DNA of 64,000 nt, from assembly GCA_016710285.1 (NCBI GenBank), contig JADJXR010000001.1, positions 3,846,501 through 3,910,500 on the forward strand, written 5' to 3'. This document shows, piece after piece, positions 1 to 8,685 of this stretch. This DNA is from Chlorobiota bacterium. GTDB lineage: Bacteria; Bacteroidota; Ignavibacteria; OLB7. The translations under genes were made by a program, and so were the position numbers. The notes beneath the pieces were generated by a model. The model saw nothing but the letters and a program-made list of their open reading frames with translations, was not told the origin of the DNA and did not search any database. Each line of letters starts with the position of its first letter. The first letter of the stretch is position 1.

Positions 1-1
1 C

Positions 2-685
2 CCGGTGATCGAGTCAATCCTGGAGCGGTTCCCGAAAAGTTTGGTGCTGGCGGTTCCCTCGCTTCTGTTGGCCACGCTGTTTGGGGTGGCCATTGGGGTC
101 TATTCCGCCTGGAGGCCGTACACCTTCTTCGATGGAGCCAGCCGGGTGACGGCAATTCTTGGGATTTCCGTTCCGGTGTTTGTGCTGGGGGCCGTGCTGA
201 TTCTGGTGTTTAGCAACTGGCTGAATATACTTCCGGCCAGCGGCTACATCACCAAGGATGGGGGCACAAACCTGAAATATCTGCTGCTTCCCATGGCCGC
301 GCTGGCCGCACGCCCCCTTTCCATCATTGCCCGCATCACCCGTAGCTCCATGTTGGATGTTCTAAGCCAAGATTACATCCGCACCGCACGCGCAAAAGGG
401 CTGCCGGTTGGGGCAACGGTTATCAAGCACGCGCTGCGGAACGCGCTGAACCCTGTTATCACCACCGTCTCGGCTTGGCTTGCCAGCACGATTGCCGGAA
501 CCTTCTTCATCGAAAAAGTTTTTGCGTGGCCCGGGATTGGGATGCTGGGGTTCGATGCGGTGCTTCAGTTGGATTACCCGGTGATTCAAGGGGTGGTCCT
601 GTTCACCGCGGTGGTCTTCGTGGTGGTCAACTTCCTTGTTGACATCCTTTACTCCATCCTTGACCCCAAAGTCCGCTTGTCGTAA
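2..685 (+). CDS. Peptide ABC transporter permease (DppB/OppB family), 5' partial
   Basis: Inner-membrane permease of a dipeptide/oligopeptide importer. The reading frame is already open at the window edge, so the N-terminal helix and first loop are missing; about 227 residues remain against roughly 310-340 for the family. Visible are five hydrophobic segments and the cytoplasmic EAA-type coupling loop (ARAKGL followed by ALRNALNPV), which contacts the ATPase. It is followed 18 bases later by the partner permease and then by an ATPase, so it is the middle of an opp/dpp operon. The substrate-binding protein presumably lies upstream of the window. Peptide specificity cannot be read from the permease. 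Confidence 0.93.
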   Translation, partial: PVIESILERFPKSLVLAVPSLLLATLFGVAIGVYSAWRPYTFFDGASRVTAILGISVPVFVLGAVLILVFSNWLNILPASGYITKDGGTNLKYLLLPMAALAARPLSIIARITRSSMLDVLSQDYIRTARAKGLPVGATVIKHALRNALNPVITTVSAWLASTIAGTFFIEKVFAWPGIGMLGFDAVLQLDYPVIQGVVLFTAVVFVVVNFLVDILYSILDPKVRLS

Positions 686-703
686 CCCGCGCGCGCAACC
701 TGA

Positions 704-1861
704 ATGATGAACCCAACAACTTCCATGAAGCCCAACCAGACGGAACCTTCGGGGAACCAGCAAGCAATGCCCGAAACGCAAGTCCACTCCCTTTGGTGGT
801 ACAGCTGGCGGCGATTGAAACGGAACAAGCTGGCGATGCTTGGCTTGGGGATTATGATCCTGCTGTTCCTGTGCGCCGGGTTTGCGTGGCTGATTGCCCC
901 AATGAACCCGAACCGGCAGATACTGGAGTATGCCCGCAAACCAAGCGGCTTTGTTGGGAATATCCTGATCGTAAAAACCGAAGGGGGAACCTACCCCGAT
1001 GAGTATATCCCGATTGAATCGTACACGCCGGGGCCGGAGTTTATCAGCTTTGTTCGCGCCGGCGGGTCCCGCGACTCCGTCAGCCGCAAGCAGCTGATTG
1101 CTGCCGACGAATCGGAATGGCACCAAACGCCAACGTTCCTGCTCGGGACCGACCGCTTTGGCCGCGACGTTCTTAGCCGGTTACTCTACGGGGCGCGGGT
1201 CTCGCTGGCGGTGGCGTTGTTTGCGGAGATTATTGCAATCCTGATCGGGGTGTTGTTGGGGGCGTTGGCGGGGTATTTCCGCGGGACGGTGGATGCGGTT
1301 ATCATGTGGTTCACCAACGTGATCTGGAGCTTCCCGTTTATCCTGCTGGTGCTGGTCTTCTCGCTAACGCTGAAGGAGTTCATTGATGTGTTCGATAGCA
1401 TCATCCCCCTTTCCGATTGGATTGGGCGGGGGGCGTGGCAAACGTTCCTTGCAATCGGCCTAACAAGCTGGGTGGATACCTGCCGGATTGTCCGCGGCCA
1501 GTTCTTTTCGCTTCGGGAGACGGAGTATGTGGAGGCGACCCGCGCCGTTGGTTTTGGACCCACGCGGACGATCTTCCGCCATATTCTTCCGAACGCGCTT
1601 GGCCCGATTATCGTTGTTGCCACCGCTGGGTTTGCCAGCGCGATTATCGCCGAAGCAAGCCTTAGTTTTGTGGGCCACGGAATCGAGCTTCCAACAGCCA
1701 CCTGGGGGCAGATGATCTACGACGGCATTGGGTTTCTGCAAGCCGGCCAGCTTCCGGGGCTGACGCTGTACCCCTCGATTGCCATTGCCCTGGCGGTGTT
1801 TGCCATCAACGTCTTCGGCGACGGGCTGCGCGACGCGTTGGACGCGAAAATGAAAGTCTAA
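704..1861 (+). CDS. Peptide ABC transporter permease (DppC/OppC family)
   Basis: Second inner-membrane permease of the peptide importer. An N-terminal OppC_N-type helix lies at about residues 43-65. The typical entry motif LGTDRFGRDVLSR is near residue 147, followed by five helices and the EAA loop (EATRAVGFGP). At 385 residues it is longer than the usual 290-310, because about 70-80 extra residues lie between the first helix and the LGTDRFGRD motif, a stretch expected in the periplasm. The start is the first of two tandem ATG-type codons 18 bases after the previous gene. It probably pairs with the upstream permease and with the OppD-type ATPase downstream. Confidence 0.94.
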   Translation: MMNPTTSMKPNQTEPSGNQQAMPETQVHSLWWYSWRRLKRNKLAMLGLGIMILLFLCAGFAWLIAPMNPNRQILEYARKPSGFVGNILIVKTEGGTYPDEYIPIESYTPGPEFISFVRAGGSRDSVSRKQLIAADESEWHQTPTFLLGTDRFGRDVLSRLLYGARVSLAVALFAEIIAILIGVLLGALAGYFRGTVDAVIMWFTNVIWSFPFILLVLVFSLTLKEFIDVFDSIIPLSDWIGRGAWQTFLAIGLTSWVDTCRIVRGQFFSLRETEYVEATRAVGFGPTRTIFRHILPNALGPIIVVATAGFASAIIAEASLSFVGHGIELPTATWGQMIYDGIGFLQAGQLPGLTLYPSIAIALAVFAINVFGDGLRDALDAKMKV

Positions 1862-1943
1862 AAAAAACGGCCGGCGCGCCCGGTTTCCGCAGCCAAGTTC
1901 ATTCAGCAGCAGCACACATACTCACTCGGAATTCCAAATCATC

Positions 1944-2969
1944 ATGTCCAAACTTCTTGAAATCAAGGGCCTTCAGACCTTCTTCCATACCGACGACGGG
2001 ATTGCAAAATCGGTGGATGGAGTTAGCTACGAAGTTGACCGTGGCGAAACCTTAGGGGTGGTTGGGGAATCGGGGTGCGGCAAATCCGTCACCGCGCTTA
2101 GCGTGATGCGGCTGATACCGATGCCCCCAGGAAAAATTGAAGGTGGAGAGATTCTCTTCAACGGGCGCGACCTTCTGAAGCTGACCGAAGAAGAGATGCG
2201 GGAAATCCGTGGAAATGAAATCTCGATGATCTTCCAGGAGCCGATGACCTCGCTGAACCCGGTCTTCACCATCGGCCACCAGATTGATGAGGCGGTGATC
2301 CTTCACCAAAAAGTCTCGAAGGCCGAAGCGAAAAACCGCTCGATTGAGATGCTGCGGCTGGTGGGAATTCCGGCACCGGAGCAACGCTACGGCGAGTACC
2401 CCCACCAACTTTCCGGCGGGATGCGCCAGCGGGTGATGATTGCAATGGCCCTAAGCTGCAACCCCCAACTGCTGATTGCCGACGAGCCAACAACCGCGCT
2501 GGATGTGACGGTGCAAGCCCAAATTTTGGAGCTTATCAACAAGCTCCAAAAGGAGTTAGGAATGGGGGTGGTGATGATTACGCACGACCTTGGGGTGATT
2601 GCCGAAGTAAGCGACCGCGTGGCGGTGATGTATGGCGGGAAAATCGTTGAATACTCCTTGGTGGATGAAATCTTCCACAACCCGAAGCACCCGTACACCA
2701 TTGGGCTGCTTGACTCGATCCCCCGAATGGGCGAACATCACACCCGGTTGAACACGATTGAAGGGACCGTTCCAGCAGCCACAAGCTATCCGAAGGGATG
2801 CCACTTCTGCACCCGTTGCAGCTTTGCCGACCAGAAATGCTGGGCCGAAGAACCGCCGCTGATTGATGTTGGAGTTGCTGTTGGCGCGGAAACCACCGGG
2901 CACCACTACGTCGCCTGCTGGCACCTTGACCGCGTGGCCGCATCGCGAACGGTAGCGGCCCCGATGTAG
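1944..2969 (+). CDS. Peptide ABC transporter ATP-binding protein (DppD/OppD type)
   Basis: ATPase that powers peptide import. Walker A GESGCGKS is at residues 41-48, the Q-loop at FQEP (about 98), the signature LSGG at 156-159, Walker B LLIADE at 176-181 and the switch histidine at 214. The C-terminal oligopeptide/dipeptide extension has its cysteine-rich segment near residues 265-290 (GCHFCTRC). The extreme C-terminus (TVAAPM and the stop codon) is encoded by the first bases of an intergenic palindromic repeat, so the native end may have been overwritten. The usual second ATPase (OppF type) is not next; one is found at 61900. Confidence 0.94.
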   Translation: MSKLLEIKGLQTFFHTDDGIAKSVDGVSYEVDRGETLGVVGESGCGKSVTALSVMRLIPMPPGKIEGGEILFNGRDLLKLTEEEMREIRGNEISMIFQEPMTSLNPVFTIGHQIDEAVILHQKVSKAEAKNRSIEMLRLVGIPAPEQRYGEYPHQLSGGMRQRVMIAMALSCNPQLLIADEPTTALDVTVQAQILELINKLQKELGMGVVMITHDLGVIAEVSDRVAVMYGGKIVEYSLVDEIFHNPKHPYTIGLLDSIPRMGEHHTRLNTIEGTVPAATSYPKGCHFCTRCSFADQKCWAEEPPLIDVGVAVGAETTGHHYVACWHLDRVAASRTVAAPM

Positions 2970-3154
2970 TCGGGCCCCAGTCACGGTAGCGGCTCCGACC
3001 TCCGTCGGGGCCCAGATAACGCCGAAGGCTAAAGACCTTTTATCAATCCCGACGAATGTCGGGACGGCTACCCCGTTCCGACGATTCCGCCCGGGTAGCG
3101 GCAGGTCTTTAGCCTGCCCAGTCACGGTAGCGGCCCCGACCTCCGTCGGGGCCC
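2951..3154. repeat. Palindromic intergenic repeat cluster R1
   Basis: At least four hairpin units in about 200 bases. Three are GGTAGCGG..CCCCGA..TCGGGGC type, and one is an AGGCTAAAGACCT unit joined to a CCCGACgaatGTCGGG hairpin. The cluster starts inside the last codons of the upstream ATPase gene and supplies its TAG stop. The same units recur at 6424, 22191, 42011, 47585 and 63522. Nothing here looks coding. Confidence 0.85.
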
Positions 3155-3251
3155 AGTGTGACGTGGGTGGCGTAACATTTCCTTTGGCTCGGTTTTTTGG
3201 CTTGCGGAACAGGTTGCTTCTGCGGTATGCTGCAACCATCATTGTTGAAGC

Positions 3252-3998
3252 ATGAAGCGTACGTGCGCCATATCTATCCTTGCAATCGCGGCCATGCTGA
3301 TGGTCGCTGCTTCGGCTGTTGCCCAAGTTACTGGCGAGGTTCCCCCTGCATCGCCCCCCACCGCTCCCCCTTTCCCGCAATTCCCCACCCAGCCGGCCCC
3401 GCCCGATACCCTTTTCATCTTCACCCCGGTTGCTCCGCTGATTGATACCATGCGGAAATCCACCGAGGTTGAGGACCTGTTCGGCATTGATGTGCTGTTC
3501 AGCAACAGCGGCTTTGGTGGCGGTGCGTTTTACCAACGGAAGCTGGGGGCAACCCTTTCCCTGTTTGCCAACCTTGGGGTGACGGGGTCGCGGACAAAAG
3601 ATGAGTTGGATGAGTGGAATGGATACGAGTACCGCGTGCCGAACAAGGTCAACCGCCTTTATACCTTCCCGCTGATGATCGGCGTTCGGCAACGGCTGTT
3701 TGCCGAGCGGTTGTCGGATGAGTTCCGCCCATTCCTGAACGCCGGGGTCGGCCCAAGTTTGGTGCTGGCATTGCCGTACGAGTACTCCTTTTTCAGCAGC
3801 TTCGGCCACGCGACGGCGCACCTAACCGCAGGAGGCTTTGTGGGGGTCGGTGCCGATTTTGGCGAGGGGGACCCGGTGATTGGTGCAAACCTCCGCTACT
3901 ACATCATCCCGATCAGCCCCGGAATTGAAAGCCTGAAGAATGAGCCGATCACCGATTTCGGCGGGCTGTTTTTAACGCTGAATATCAGCTTCCCGTAG
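3252..3998 (+). CDS. Probable outer-membrane beta-barrel protein
   Basis: Unrecognised 248-residue exported protein. A clear Sec signal peptide spans residues 1-25 (hydrophobic core LAIAAMLMVAAS, cleavage near AVA-Q). A Pro-rich stretch follows (about 30-55). The remainder alternates polar and hydrophobic residues with Gly and aromatic residues, typical of small outer-membrane barrels, and ends on a hydrophobic strand (LTLNISFP). It converges on the CCA-adding enzyme gene, the two stop regions overlapping by 14 bases. No partner gene suggests a function; a generic porin-fold or PorT-like protein are both possible. Confidence 0.7.
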   Translation: MKRTCAISILAIAAMLMVAASAVAQVTGEVPPASPPTAPPFPQFPTQPAPPDTLFIFTPVAPLIDTMRKSTEVEDLFGIDVLFSNSGFGGGAFYQRKLGATLSLFANLGVTGSRTKDELDEWNGYEYRVPNKVNRLYTFPLMIGVRQRLFAERLSDEFRPFLNAGVGPSLVLALPYEYSFFSSFGHATAHLTAGGFVGVGADFGEGDPVIGANLRYYIIPISPGIESLKNEPITDFGGLFLTLNISFP

Positions 3999-5406
3999 CA
4001 CTGCCGCTCATTGCCTGATCCTTGATTGCCAGCAGGTACGCCAACGCAGCGTCGTACTCGTTCGGGATGCGGCCCTCAAGGATTGCCTCCTCGATCGCCG
4101 TTTTTAGAATGCCCACCATCTTCGATGGCCCAATGCCGCAAATCTCCATGATCTCCTGGCCCCGCACCGGCGACTGAAACGCCCGCAGGCGATCCTTTTC
4201 GCGCACGTCTTGGATTCGCTCAATCACCACGTCGTAATTCCGCAGGTACTTCTTCACCCGCTGCGGGTCCTTGCTGGTGATGTCGGCACGGCAAAGGATG
4301 AACAGATCGTCCAGGTCCTCCCCCGCGTCAACAATCAGCCGGCGAATGGCGGAGTCGGTAACGCCTTCATCCACCAGTGCCATTGGGCGGTGATGCAGCC
4401 GCACCAGTTTCTCCACATACTCCTTCTGCTTCATCGGCAGCCGCATCCGGCGGAAGATCCGCTCCTGCCAACGCGCCCCAACTTCTTCGTGGCCGTGGAA
4501 ACTCCATCCAATCCCTTCCCGGAATTTTTTGGTTTTTGGCTTGGCAACGTCGTGCATCAGCGCGGCAAAGCGGAGGTAGAGGTTATCGCTAACGGCGGCG
4601 GTGTTATCCACCACTTTCAGCGTGTGCCAAAAAACATTTTTGTGGGCGTAGCGAATTCCGCCAACGTTCATCAGGTCCACCCCCTCCAGCCGGTGAACCT
4701 CGGGGAACACAAGCTCCAGCAGCCCTGTCTTCAGAAGAATCGCCAGGCCAACGCTGGGCTGGCTGGCTTGCAGCAGTTTCAGGAACTCGGTGGTGATTCG
4801 TTCTTGCGAGACGATTCCGATCCGGTCCCGCATCTGGCCGATTGCGTCGTACGATTCGGGGTCCAGTTGGAACTGAAGTTGCGCGGCAAATCGCGCCGCA
4901 CGCATCATCCGCAACGGGTCGTCGCTGTAGGTGATTACGGGGTCCAACGGGGTTCGCAGAAGTTTCCGTTCAAGGTCCCCAAGCCCGTCAAAATGGTCAA
5001 TGATTTCGCCGGTCGCGCCGCCGTTCACCCGAATCGCCATGGCGTTCACCGTGAAGTCGCGGCGGCGAAGGTCATCCAGCAGTGTCCCTTCGGTGACGAT
5101 CGGCTTGCGGGAGTCGGGCAGATACTCCTCCTTCCGGGTTCCAACAAACTCAATCTGCGTCTCCCCAATCATCACCATCGCCGTCCCGAACCTTTCGAAG
5201 ATGATCGGCTTCACCCGAAGCTCACGCGCAACAAGCTCGGCAAACTCCACCCCGCTTCCTTCAATGGTGATGTCAATGTCGTGCCCGGGGTTTCCCAGCA
5301 GCAGGTCGCGAACGTATCCGCCAACAAGGTAGATATCCTTGCCGTGGCGTTCGGCAATGCGGGAAAGTTGTTGGATAACCGGGTTGGAAATGGTGGCCTT
5401 CTTCAC
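3985..5406 (-). CDS. cca: CCA tRNA nucleotidyltransferase / poly(A) polymerase family with HD domain
   Basis: Adds or repairs the 3' CCA of tRNA in the cytoplasm; the family also contains poly(A) polymerases. The nucleotidyltransferase head has LVGGYVRDLLLG at about residues 26-37 and the metal-binding DID at 42-44. Next come an RRDFTVNAMA-like motif near 112-121 and the RNA/CCA-binding domain with LRMMRAARFAAQL near 165. A C-terminal HD phosphohydrolase domain follows (ALMHDVAKP near 282-290, HGHEE near 304). 473 residues fits bacterial class II enzymes with an HD tail. Its start lies 7 bases from the end of the oxidoreductase gene encoded upstream on the same strand, so the two are probably cotranscribed. 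Confidence 0.9.
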   Translation of the reverse strand: MKKATISNPVIQQLSRIAERHGKDIYLVGGYVRDLLLGNPGHDIDITIEGSGVEFAELVARELRVKPIIFERFGTAMVMIGETQIEFVGTRKEEYLPDSRKPIVTEGTLLDDLRRRDFTVNAMAIRVNGGATGEIIDHFDGLGDLERKLLRTPLDPVITYSDDPLRMMRAARFAAQLQFQLDPESYDAIGQMRDRIGIVSQERITTEFLKLLQASQPSVGLAILLKTGLLELVFPEVHRLEGVDLMNVGGIRYAHKNVFWHTLKVVDNTAAVSDNLYLRFAALMHDVAKPKTKKFREGIGWSFHGHEEVGARWQERIFRRMRLPMKQKEYVEKLVRLHHRPMALVDEGVTDSAIRRLIVDAGEDLDDLFILCRADITSKDPQRVKKYLRNYDVVIERIQDVREKDRLRAFQSPVRGQEIMEICGIGPSKMVGILKTAIEEAILEGRIPNEYDAALAYLLAIKDQAMSGSATGS

Positions 5407-5413
5407 TGCGTGG

Positions 5414-6400
5414 TTACTTCCCTTCGATGGTGTTGATAATCAGTTCGGCGATGCGCAAGGCCTCGGCCCCATCGGCAGCGGTTACGGCTGGCGCGCCGCC
5501 GTGAAGGATAGCATCGGTGAAGGTCTGAAGCTCCATCTGGATGGCGTTCACTTGCGGCATGGTGGGTTGGTCGAACAGGATCGTTTTGCTGCTTTCGCCT
5601 AACTCAAGCTGGCCCAACGGCAACGCCCCGCCGGTGGCGATGTCGGCAGCGGAGCCGTCGGCAATGCGGAAGATTTCCACGGAAGGTTTGGCGAAGTCCA
5701 GCGAGATGTAGGAATCGCGTTGGAACATCCGCAGCTTCCGCATCGGGCGTTGCGAAATCCGGCTGGCGGTGATGTTGGCAACGCAGCCGTTGGCGAACTC
5801 CAACCGCGCGTTGGCAATGTCAATCGTGGAGGTGACAACCGCCACGCCGCTTGCGCGAACCTCGGTGACGGGGCTTTTCACGATGTGGAGAATCAGGTCA
5901 ATGTCGTGGATCATCAGGTCAAGAACCACAGCAACATCGGTGGCCCGCGGCTTGAACTGCGCCAGCCTGTGCGACTCGATAAACATTGGCTCCAGCGGGT
6001 ATCCAGCAAGGGCCAGGAACGCCGGGTTGAAGCGTTCCACATGGCCAACTTGCAGGGTGATGCCGGCTTGGTTGGCGTGGTCAATCACCGCAACGGCCTC
6101 GGCAAATTCTGCGGTGATCGGCTTCTCGATGAAGCAATGCACGCCGGCATCAATGGCCGCATGGGCAATGCGCGCATGGTCCGATGTTGGCGCAACGATG
6201 CTGACGGCATCAACGTGGCCAAGAAGTTCCTCAATGGAGGCGAAGCACTCCACTTGATGCTCGGCGGCAATGGCCCGCGCCCGTTCGGTGTCGGGATCGA
6301 ACACGCCAACAAGGTGTCCGTTCTGGACCCCTTTCCAAAGCCGAGCATGGATTGCCCCAAGATGCCCAACACCAATAACGCCAGTGCGCAGAGTTGTCAT
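5414..6400 (-). CDS. Gfo/Idh/MocA family NAD(P)-dependent oxidoreductase
   Basis: Cytoplasmic sugar or sugar-nucleotide dehydrogenase. A Rossmann GxGxxG (GVIGVGHLG) is at residues 7-15 and the family EKP motif at about 93-95 (FIEKPIT). The C-terminal half contains VGHVERFNPA and LMIHDIDLIL segments. These resemble UDP-GlcNAc 3-dehydrogenases of the GnnA type, which act in lipid A biosynthesis; that assignment is only an impression, because no gnnB or lpx gene is adjacent. The gene is followed 7 bases later by the CCA-enzyme gene. Upstream of its start is the large repeat cluster R2. Confidence 0.85.
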   Translation of the reverse strand: MTTLRTGVIGVGHLGAIHARLWKGVQNGHLVGVFDPDTERARAIAAEHQVECFASIEELLGHVDAVSIVAPTSDHARIAHAAIDAGVHCFIEKPITAEFAEAVAVIDHANQAGITLQVGHVERFNPAFLALAGYPLEPMFIESHRLAQFKPRATDVAVVLDLMIHDIDLILHIVKSPVTEVRASGVAVVTSTIDIANARLEFANGCVANITASRISQRPMRKLRMFQRDSYISLDFAKPSVEIFRIADGSAADIATGGALPLGQLELGESSKTILFDQPTMPQVNAIQMELQTFTDAILHGGAPAVTAADGAEALRIAELIINTIEGK

Positions 6401-6423
6401 GGATGATTGAATGTGAAATGTGA

Positions 6424-6906
6424 GCGTTATCCTCGAAACGAGGTAGCCGAAGGTCTTTAGCCTTCGGCGTCATCACTGGGTCCCGACGGAGGTCGGGGCC
6501 GCTACCCGGGCGTTATCCTCGAAACAAGGTAGCCGAAGGTCTTTAGCCTTCGGCGTCATCCTTCGGTGTCATCACTCGGCAGGCTAAAGACCTGCCGCTA
6601 CCCCGGCGTTATCCTCGAAACAAGGTAGCCGAAGGTCTTTAGCCTTCGGCGTCATCTTCAGCCTTCGGCCTCTGGGCAGGCTAAAGACCTGTTATCAATC
6701 CCGACGGAGGTCGGGGCCGCTACCCCGGCGTTATCCTCGAAACAAGGTAGCCGAAGGTCTTTAGCCTTCGGCGTCATCTTCAGCCTTCGGCCTCTGGGCA
6801 GGCTAAAGACCTGTTATCAATCCCGACGGAGGTCGGGGCCGCTACCGGGCATCCATGGCAGGCTAAAGACCTGTTATCAATCCCGACGGAGGTCGGGGCC
6901 GCTACC
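6424..6906. repeat. Palindromic intergenic repeat cluster R2 (largest)
   Basis: Non-coding 480-base stretch built from mixed units. A GCGTTATCCTCGAAAC lead begins at 6424, 6510, 6606 and 6728, and each is followed by a GGTAGCCGAAGG/CCTTCGGC hairpin. AGGCTAAAGACCTG units and GGAGGTCGGGGCCGCTACC ends are interspersed. The cluster finishes with GCTACC at 6906, 17 bases from the stop of the T9SS plug gene. Units vary in spacing, so this is not a CRISPR array. Confidence 0.88.
6606..6849. repeat. 122-base tandem duplication inside R2
   Basis: Bases 6606-6727 and 6728-6849 are two almost identical copies of a composite unit: the lead sequence, the CCGAAGG hairpin, the GGCAGGCTAAAGACCTG unit and the CCCGACGGAGGTCGGGG hairpin. 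They differ only in the last few bases. This is a very recent tandem duplication. Confidence 0.9.
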
Positions 6907-6922
6907 CGGGCGGATATTTTCA

Positions 6923-8251
6923 TCAACTCACCACCGCCCCCACGCCGACAATTCGGTCGTAGCCGCCGCTGGTGGTTTCGGAGTAATAGACGAAGGCGTA
7001 GAAAAGCTGCGAGGCCTGGCGCGAGTTCCCCTCCAGCAACGTTGCGTCGGGATAGCGGAGGATTCCGGCATCTTCATCCCAGGTTCCGGCAACGTACTGG
7101 TATTCGTGGAAGGCGCGTTTTATCAGGCCACGCGCAAGATAGTAGCCGGTTTTTTCATCGTAAAACATCCGCCAGTTGCGGGTTGGAAGCCAGTTGTTGA
7201 AGGTCCCAACAACGCAAATATCCTCCTTCGCCTTCTGCCCAAACAGGTCCAACCGGAATTGGAAATAGAGGTAATCGTTATCAATATCCCCCACGTACCG
7301 TTCCGGGGCCGTTCCGTTGTGGTCCACGGTGTTTGGCCACTGGCGGGGCTGGTCGCTTAGCGGGGTCGAGATCAGCCCGCCGGTGGATGGATAGTAAGAA
7401 AGGTCCGTTAAATCCAACAACCGATGCTCGTTTCCGGCGGGGATATTTCCGAACTCAATCACCGCTTTGGTCCCAAATGCGGAGTTCCAGCGCGCCCAGT
7501 ACGTCCCCCGTTCCAGCGAATCGAACTGATCCCCAACGTTGGCCACCATGGGGCTGAACCACGCGCCACTGTTGTACAGATGCACCGCCCGAAGCTGGGT
7601 GCTGAACAGGGAGAAATCCAACTCCGTTTCCACATTCACTCGCAACCCGGTTTGCAGCGCGGTGGCCTGGCGGGTTTCGTAGAAATCGCTGTAGGTGGAA
7701 AGCCGAATCGCCGCCGATGGCTCAACAACAAAGAAGCGGGTTTCCAGCAGGATGTTATCGGGGTTGAAGTAATCCACCACGCGGGCAAGGTAGTTGCCGG
7801 AATGCTCAATCCGCAAAAGGCTTCCGCCGGTTGGGAAGGTGATGGTTGCGGTGTAGTCGTAATGGGTTGCCCCAAATGGCGCAATGGAGATGGTGAAATC
7901 GCTTGATTGCAGGCGGGTGGCATCCTGCACAAAAATGTTCTGGGTCGGCTTCCAATTCCGGTCGCAGTGGACCAGCTGAAGGCTAAGGTTGGGAATGGCT
8001 TGTGCTTGCAGATCAAGCGTCAGCGTCAGCGCGTCGCTTCCGATTCCGGCACGCTTTCCGTTGACCGGTATCCGAAGGATTGGCGGCGTTGTCACATCGC
8101 CAGCCCCGTGCAGCCGATACCACAACACCCGCCGCATCGTTTCCCCCTCGTTCGCCCCGCCGCCATTTGCCGCCCCTTCCTGGCGCGGCGGAACGCAGCC
8201 CCAATGGGGGATCAGCAACAGAAACAGAAGAACGGCTTGCAGATATTTCAT
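6923..8251 (-). CDS. Type IX secretion system plug protein (DUF5103 family)
   Basis: Envelope protein of the family annotated as T9SS plug (DUF5103), thought to close the SprA translocon. The N-terminus is a lipoprotein-like signal (hydrophobic 5-16, Cys at 19), although HWGC is not a canonical lipobox. The beta-sandwich first domain contains LQLVHCDRNWKPT. The C-terminal second domain contains DYLYFQFRLDLFG and CVVGTFNNW and ends with strand-rich sequence. 442 residues matches the family. It supports a working T9SS in this organism, consistent with the sorting-domain proteins at 17074, 55167, 62926 and 63633. moaE starts 3 bases upstream, suggesting cotranscription. Confidence 0.88.
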   Translation of the reverse strand: MKYLQAVLLFLLLIPHWGCVPPRQEGAANGGGANEGETMRRVLWYRLHGAGDVTTPPILRIPVNGKRAGIGSDALTLTLDLQAQAIPNLSLQLVHCDRNWKPTQNIFVQDATRLQSSDFTISIAPFGATHYDYTATITFPTGGSLLRIEHSGNYLARVVDYFNPDNILLETRFFVVEPSAAIRLSTYSDFYETRQATALQTGLRVNVETELDFSLFSTQLRAVHLYNSGAWFSPMVANVGDQFDSLERGTYWARWNSAFGTKAVIEFGNIPAGNEHRLLDLTDLSYYPSTGGLISTPLSDQPRQWPNTVDHNGTAPERYVGDIDNDYLYFQFRLDLFGQKAKEDICVVGTFNNWLPTRNWRMFYDEKTGYYLARGLIKRAFHEYQYVAGTWDEDAGILRYPDATLLEGNSRQASQLFYAFVYYSETTSGGYDRIVGVGAVVS

Positions 8252-8254
8252 GGC

Positions 8255-8680
8255 TCAGGGGTGGGCGTTTACCCATTCGGCACCATCCTGAAAAACCTCA
8301 CGTTTCCAGATTGGGGCGCGTTGTTTTAGTTCCTCGATCACGTAGCGGCAGGCATCGAACGCGGCGGCGCGATGCGGGGTTGCCACAGCAACGGCAACCG
8401 CAACATCCCCCACAGAAAGCACCCCAATCCGGTGCTCCACAACTCCATGAAGAATGCCAAACTTGGATTCAGCCTCCAGAAGGATTTCCTGGATCACCCG
8501 CTCGGCCATTGGGACGTAGGCCTCGTACTCCAACCGCTCCACGCTCCCCTCCCTCCCCGATCCGCTGGAGCAACGAACCAGCCCAACAAAGGCTGCAACG
8601 GCCCCGGCGGCGGGTTCTTCCATTCCGGCAATCACCGCCTGGGCATCAATTGGCTGCGGGGTAACATGGCATCGCAACAT
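8255..8680 (-). CDS. moaE: Molybdopterin synthase catalytic subunit MoaE
   Basis: Large subunit of molybdopterin synthase, which transfers sulfur from MoaD thiocarboxylate to precursor Z in molybdenum cofactor synthesis. 141 residues is normal. It shows the GAVAAFVGLVR core, the LEYEAY strand, HRIGVLSVGD, and the C-terminal lysine segment ELKQRAPIWKRE with the catalytic lysines. It lies 5 bases after moaD and 3 bases before the T9SS plug gene, forming one tight unit. The rest of the Moco pathway is outside the window. Confidence 0.95.
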   Translation of the reverse strand: MLRCHVTPQPIDAQAVIAGMEEPAAGAVAAFVGLVRCSSGSGREGSVERLEYEAYVPMAERVIQEILLEAESKFGILHGVVEHRIGVLSVGDVAVAVAVATPHRAAAFDACRYVIEELKQRAPIWKREVFQDGAEWVNAHP

Positions 8681-8685
8681 CGGGG

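Noticed and set aside
2556..3821. Long minus-strand reading frame (421 codons)
   Set aside because: Runs antisense through oppD, repeat R1 and the outer-membrane protein gene; no family features, typical GC-rich shadow.
4210..5436. Long plus-strand frame opposite the CCA enzyme
   Set aside because: Antisense shadow with His/Gln-rich composition and no motif; the minus-strand gene has full domain support.
6424..6906. CRISPR array
   Set aside because: Repeated units vary in length and spacing, carry internal hairpins and have no unique spacers of constant size; no cas genes nearby.
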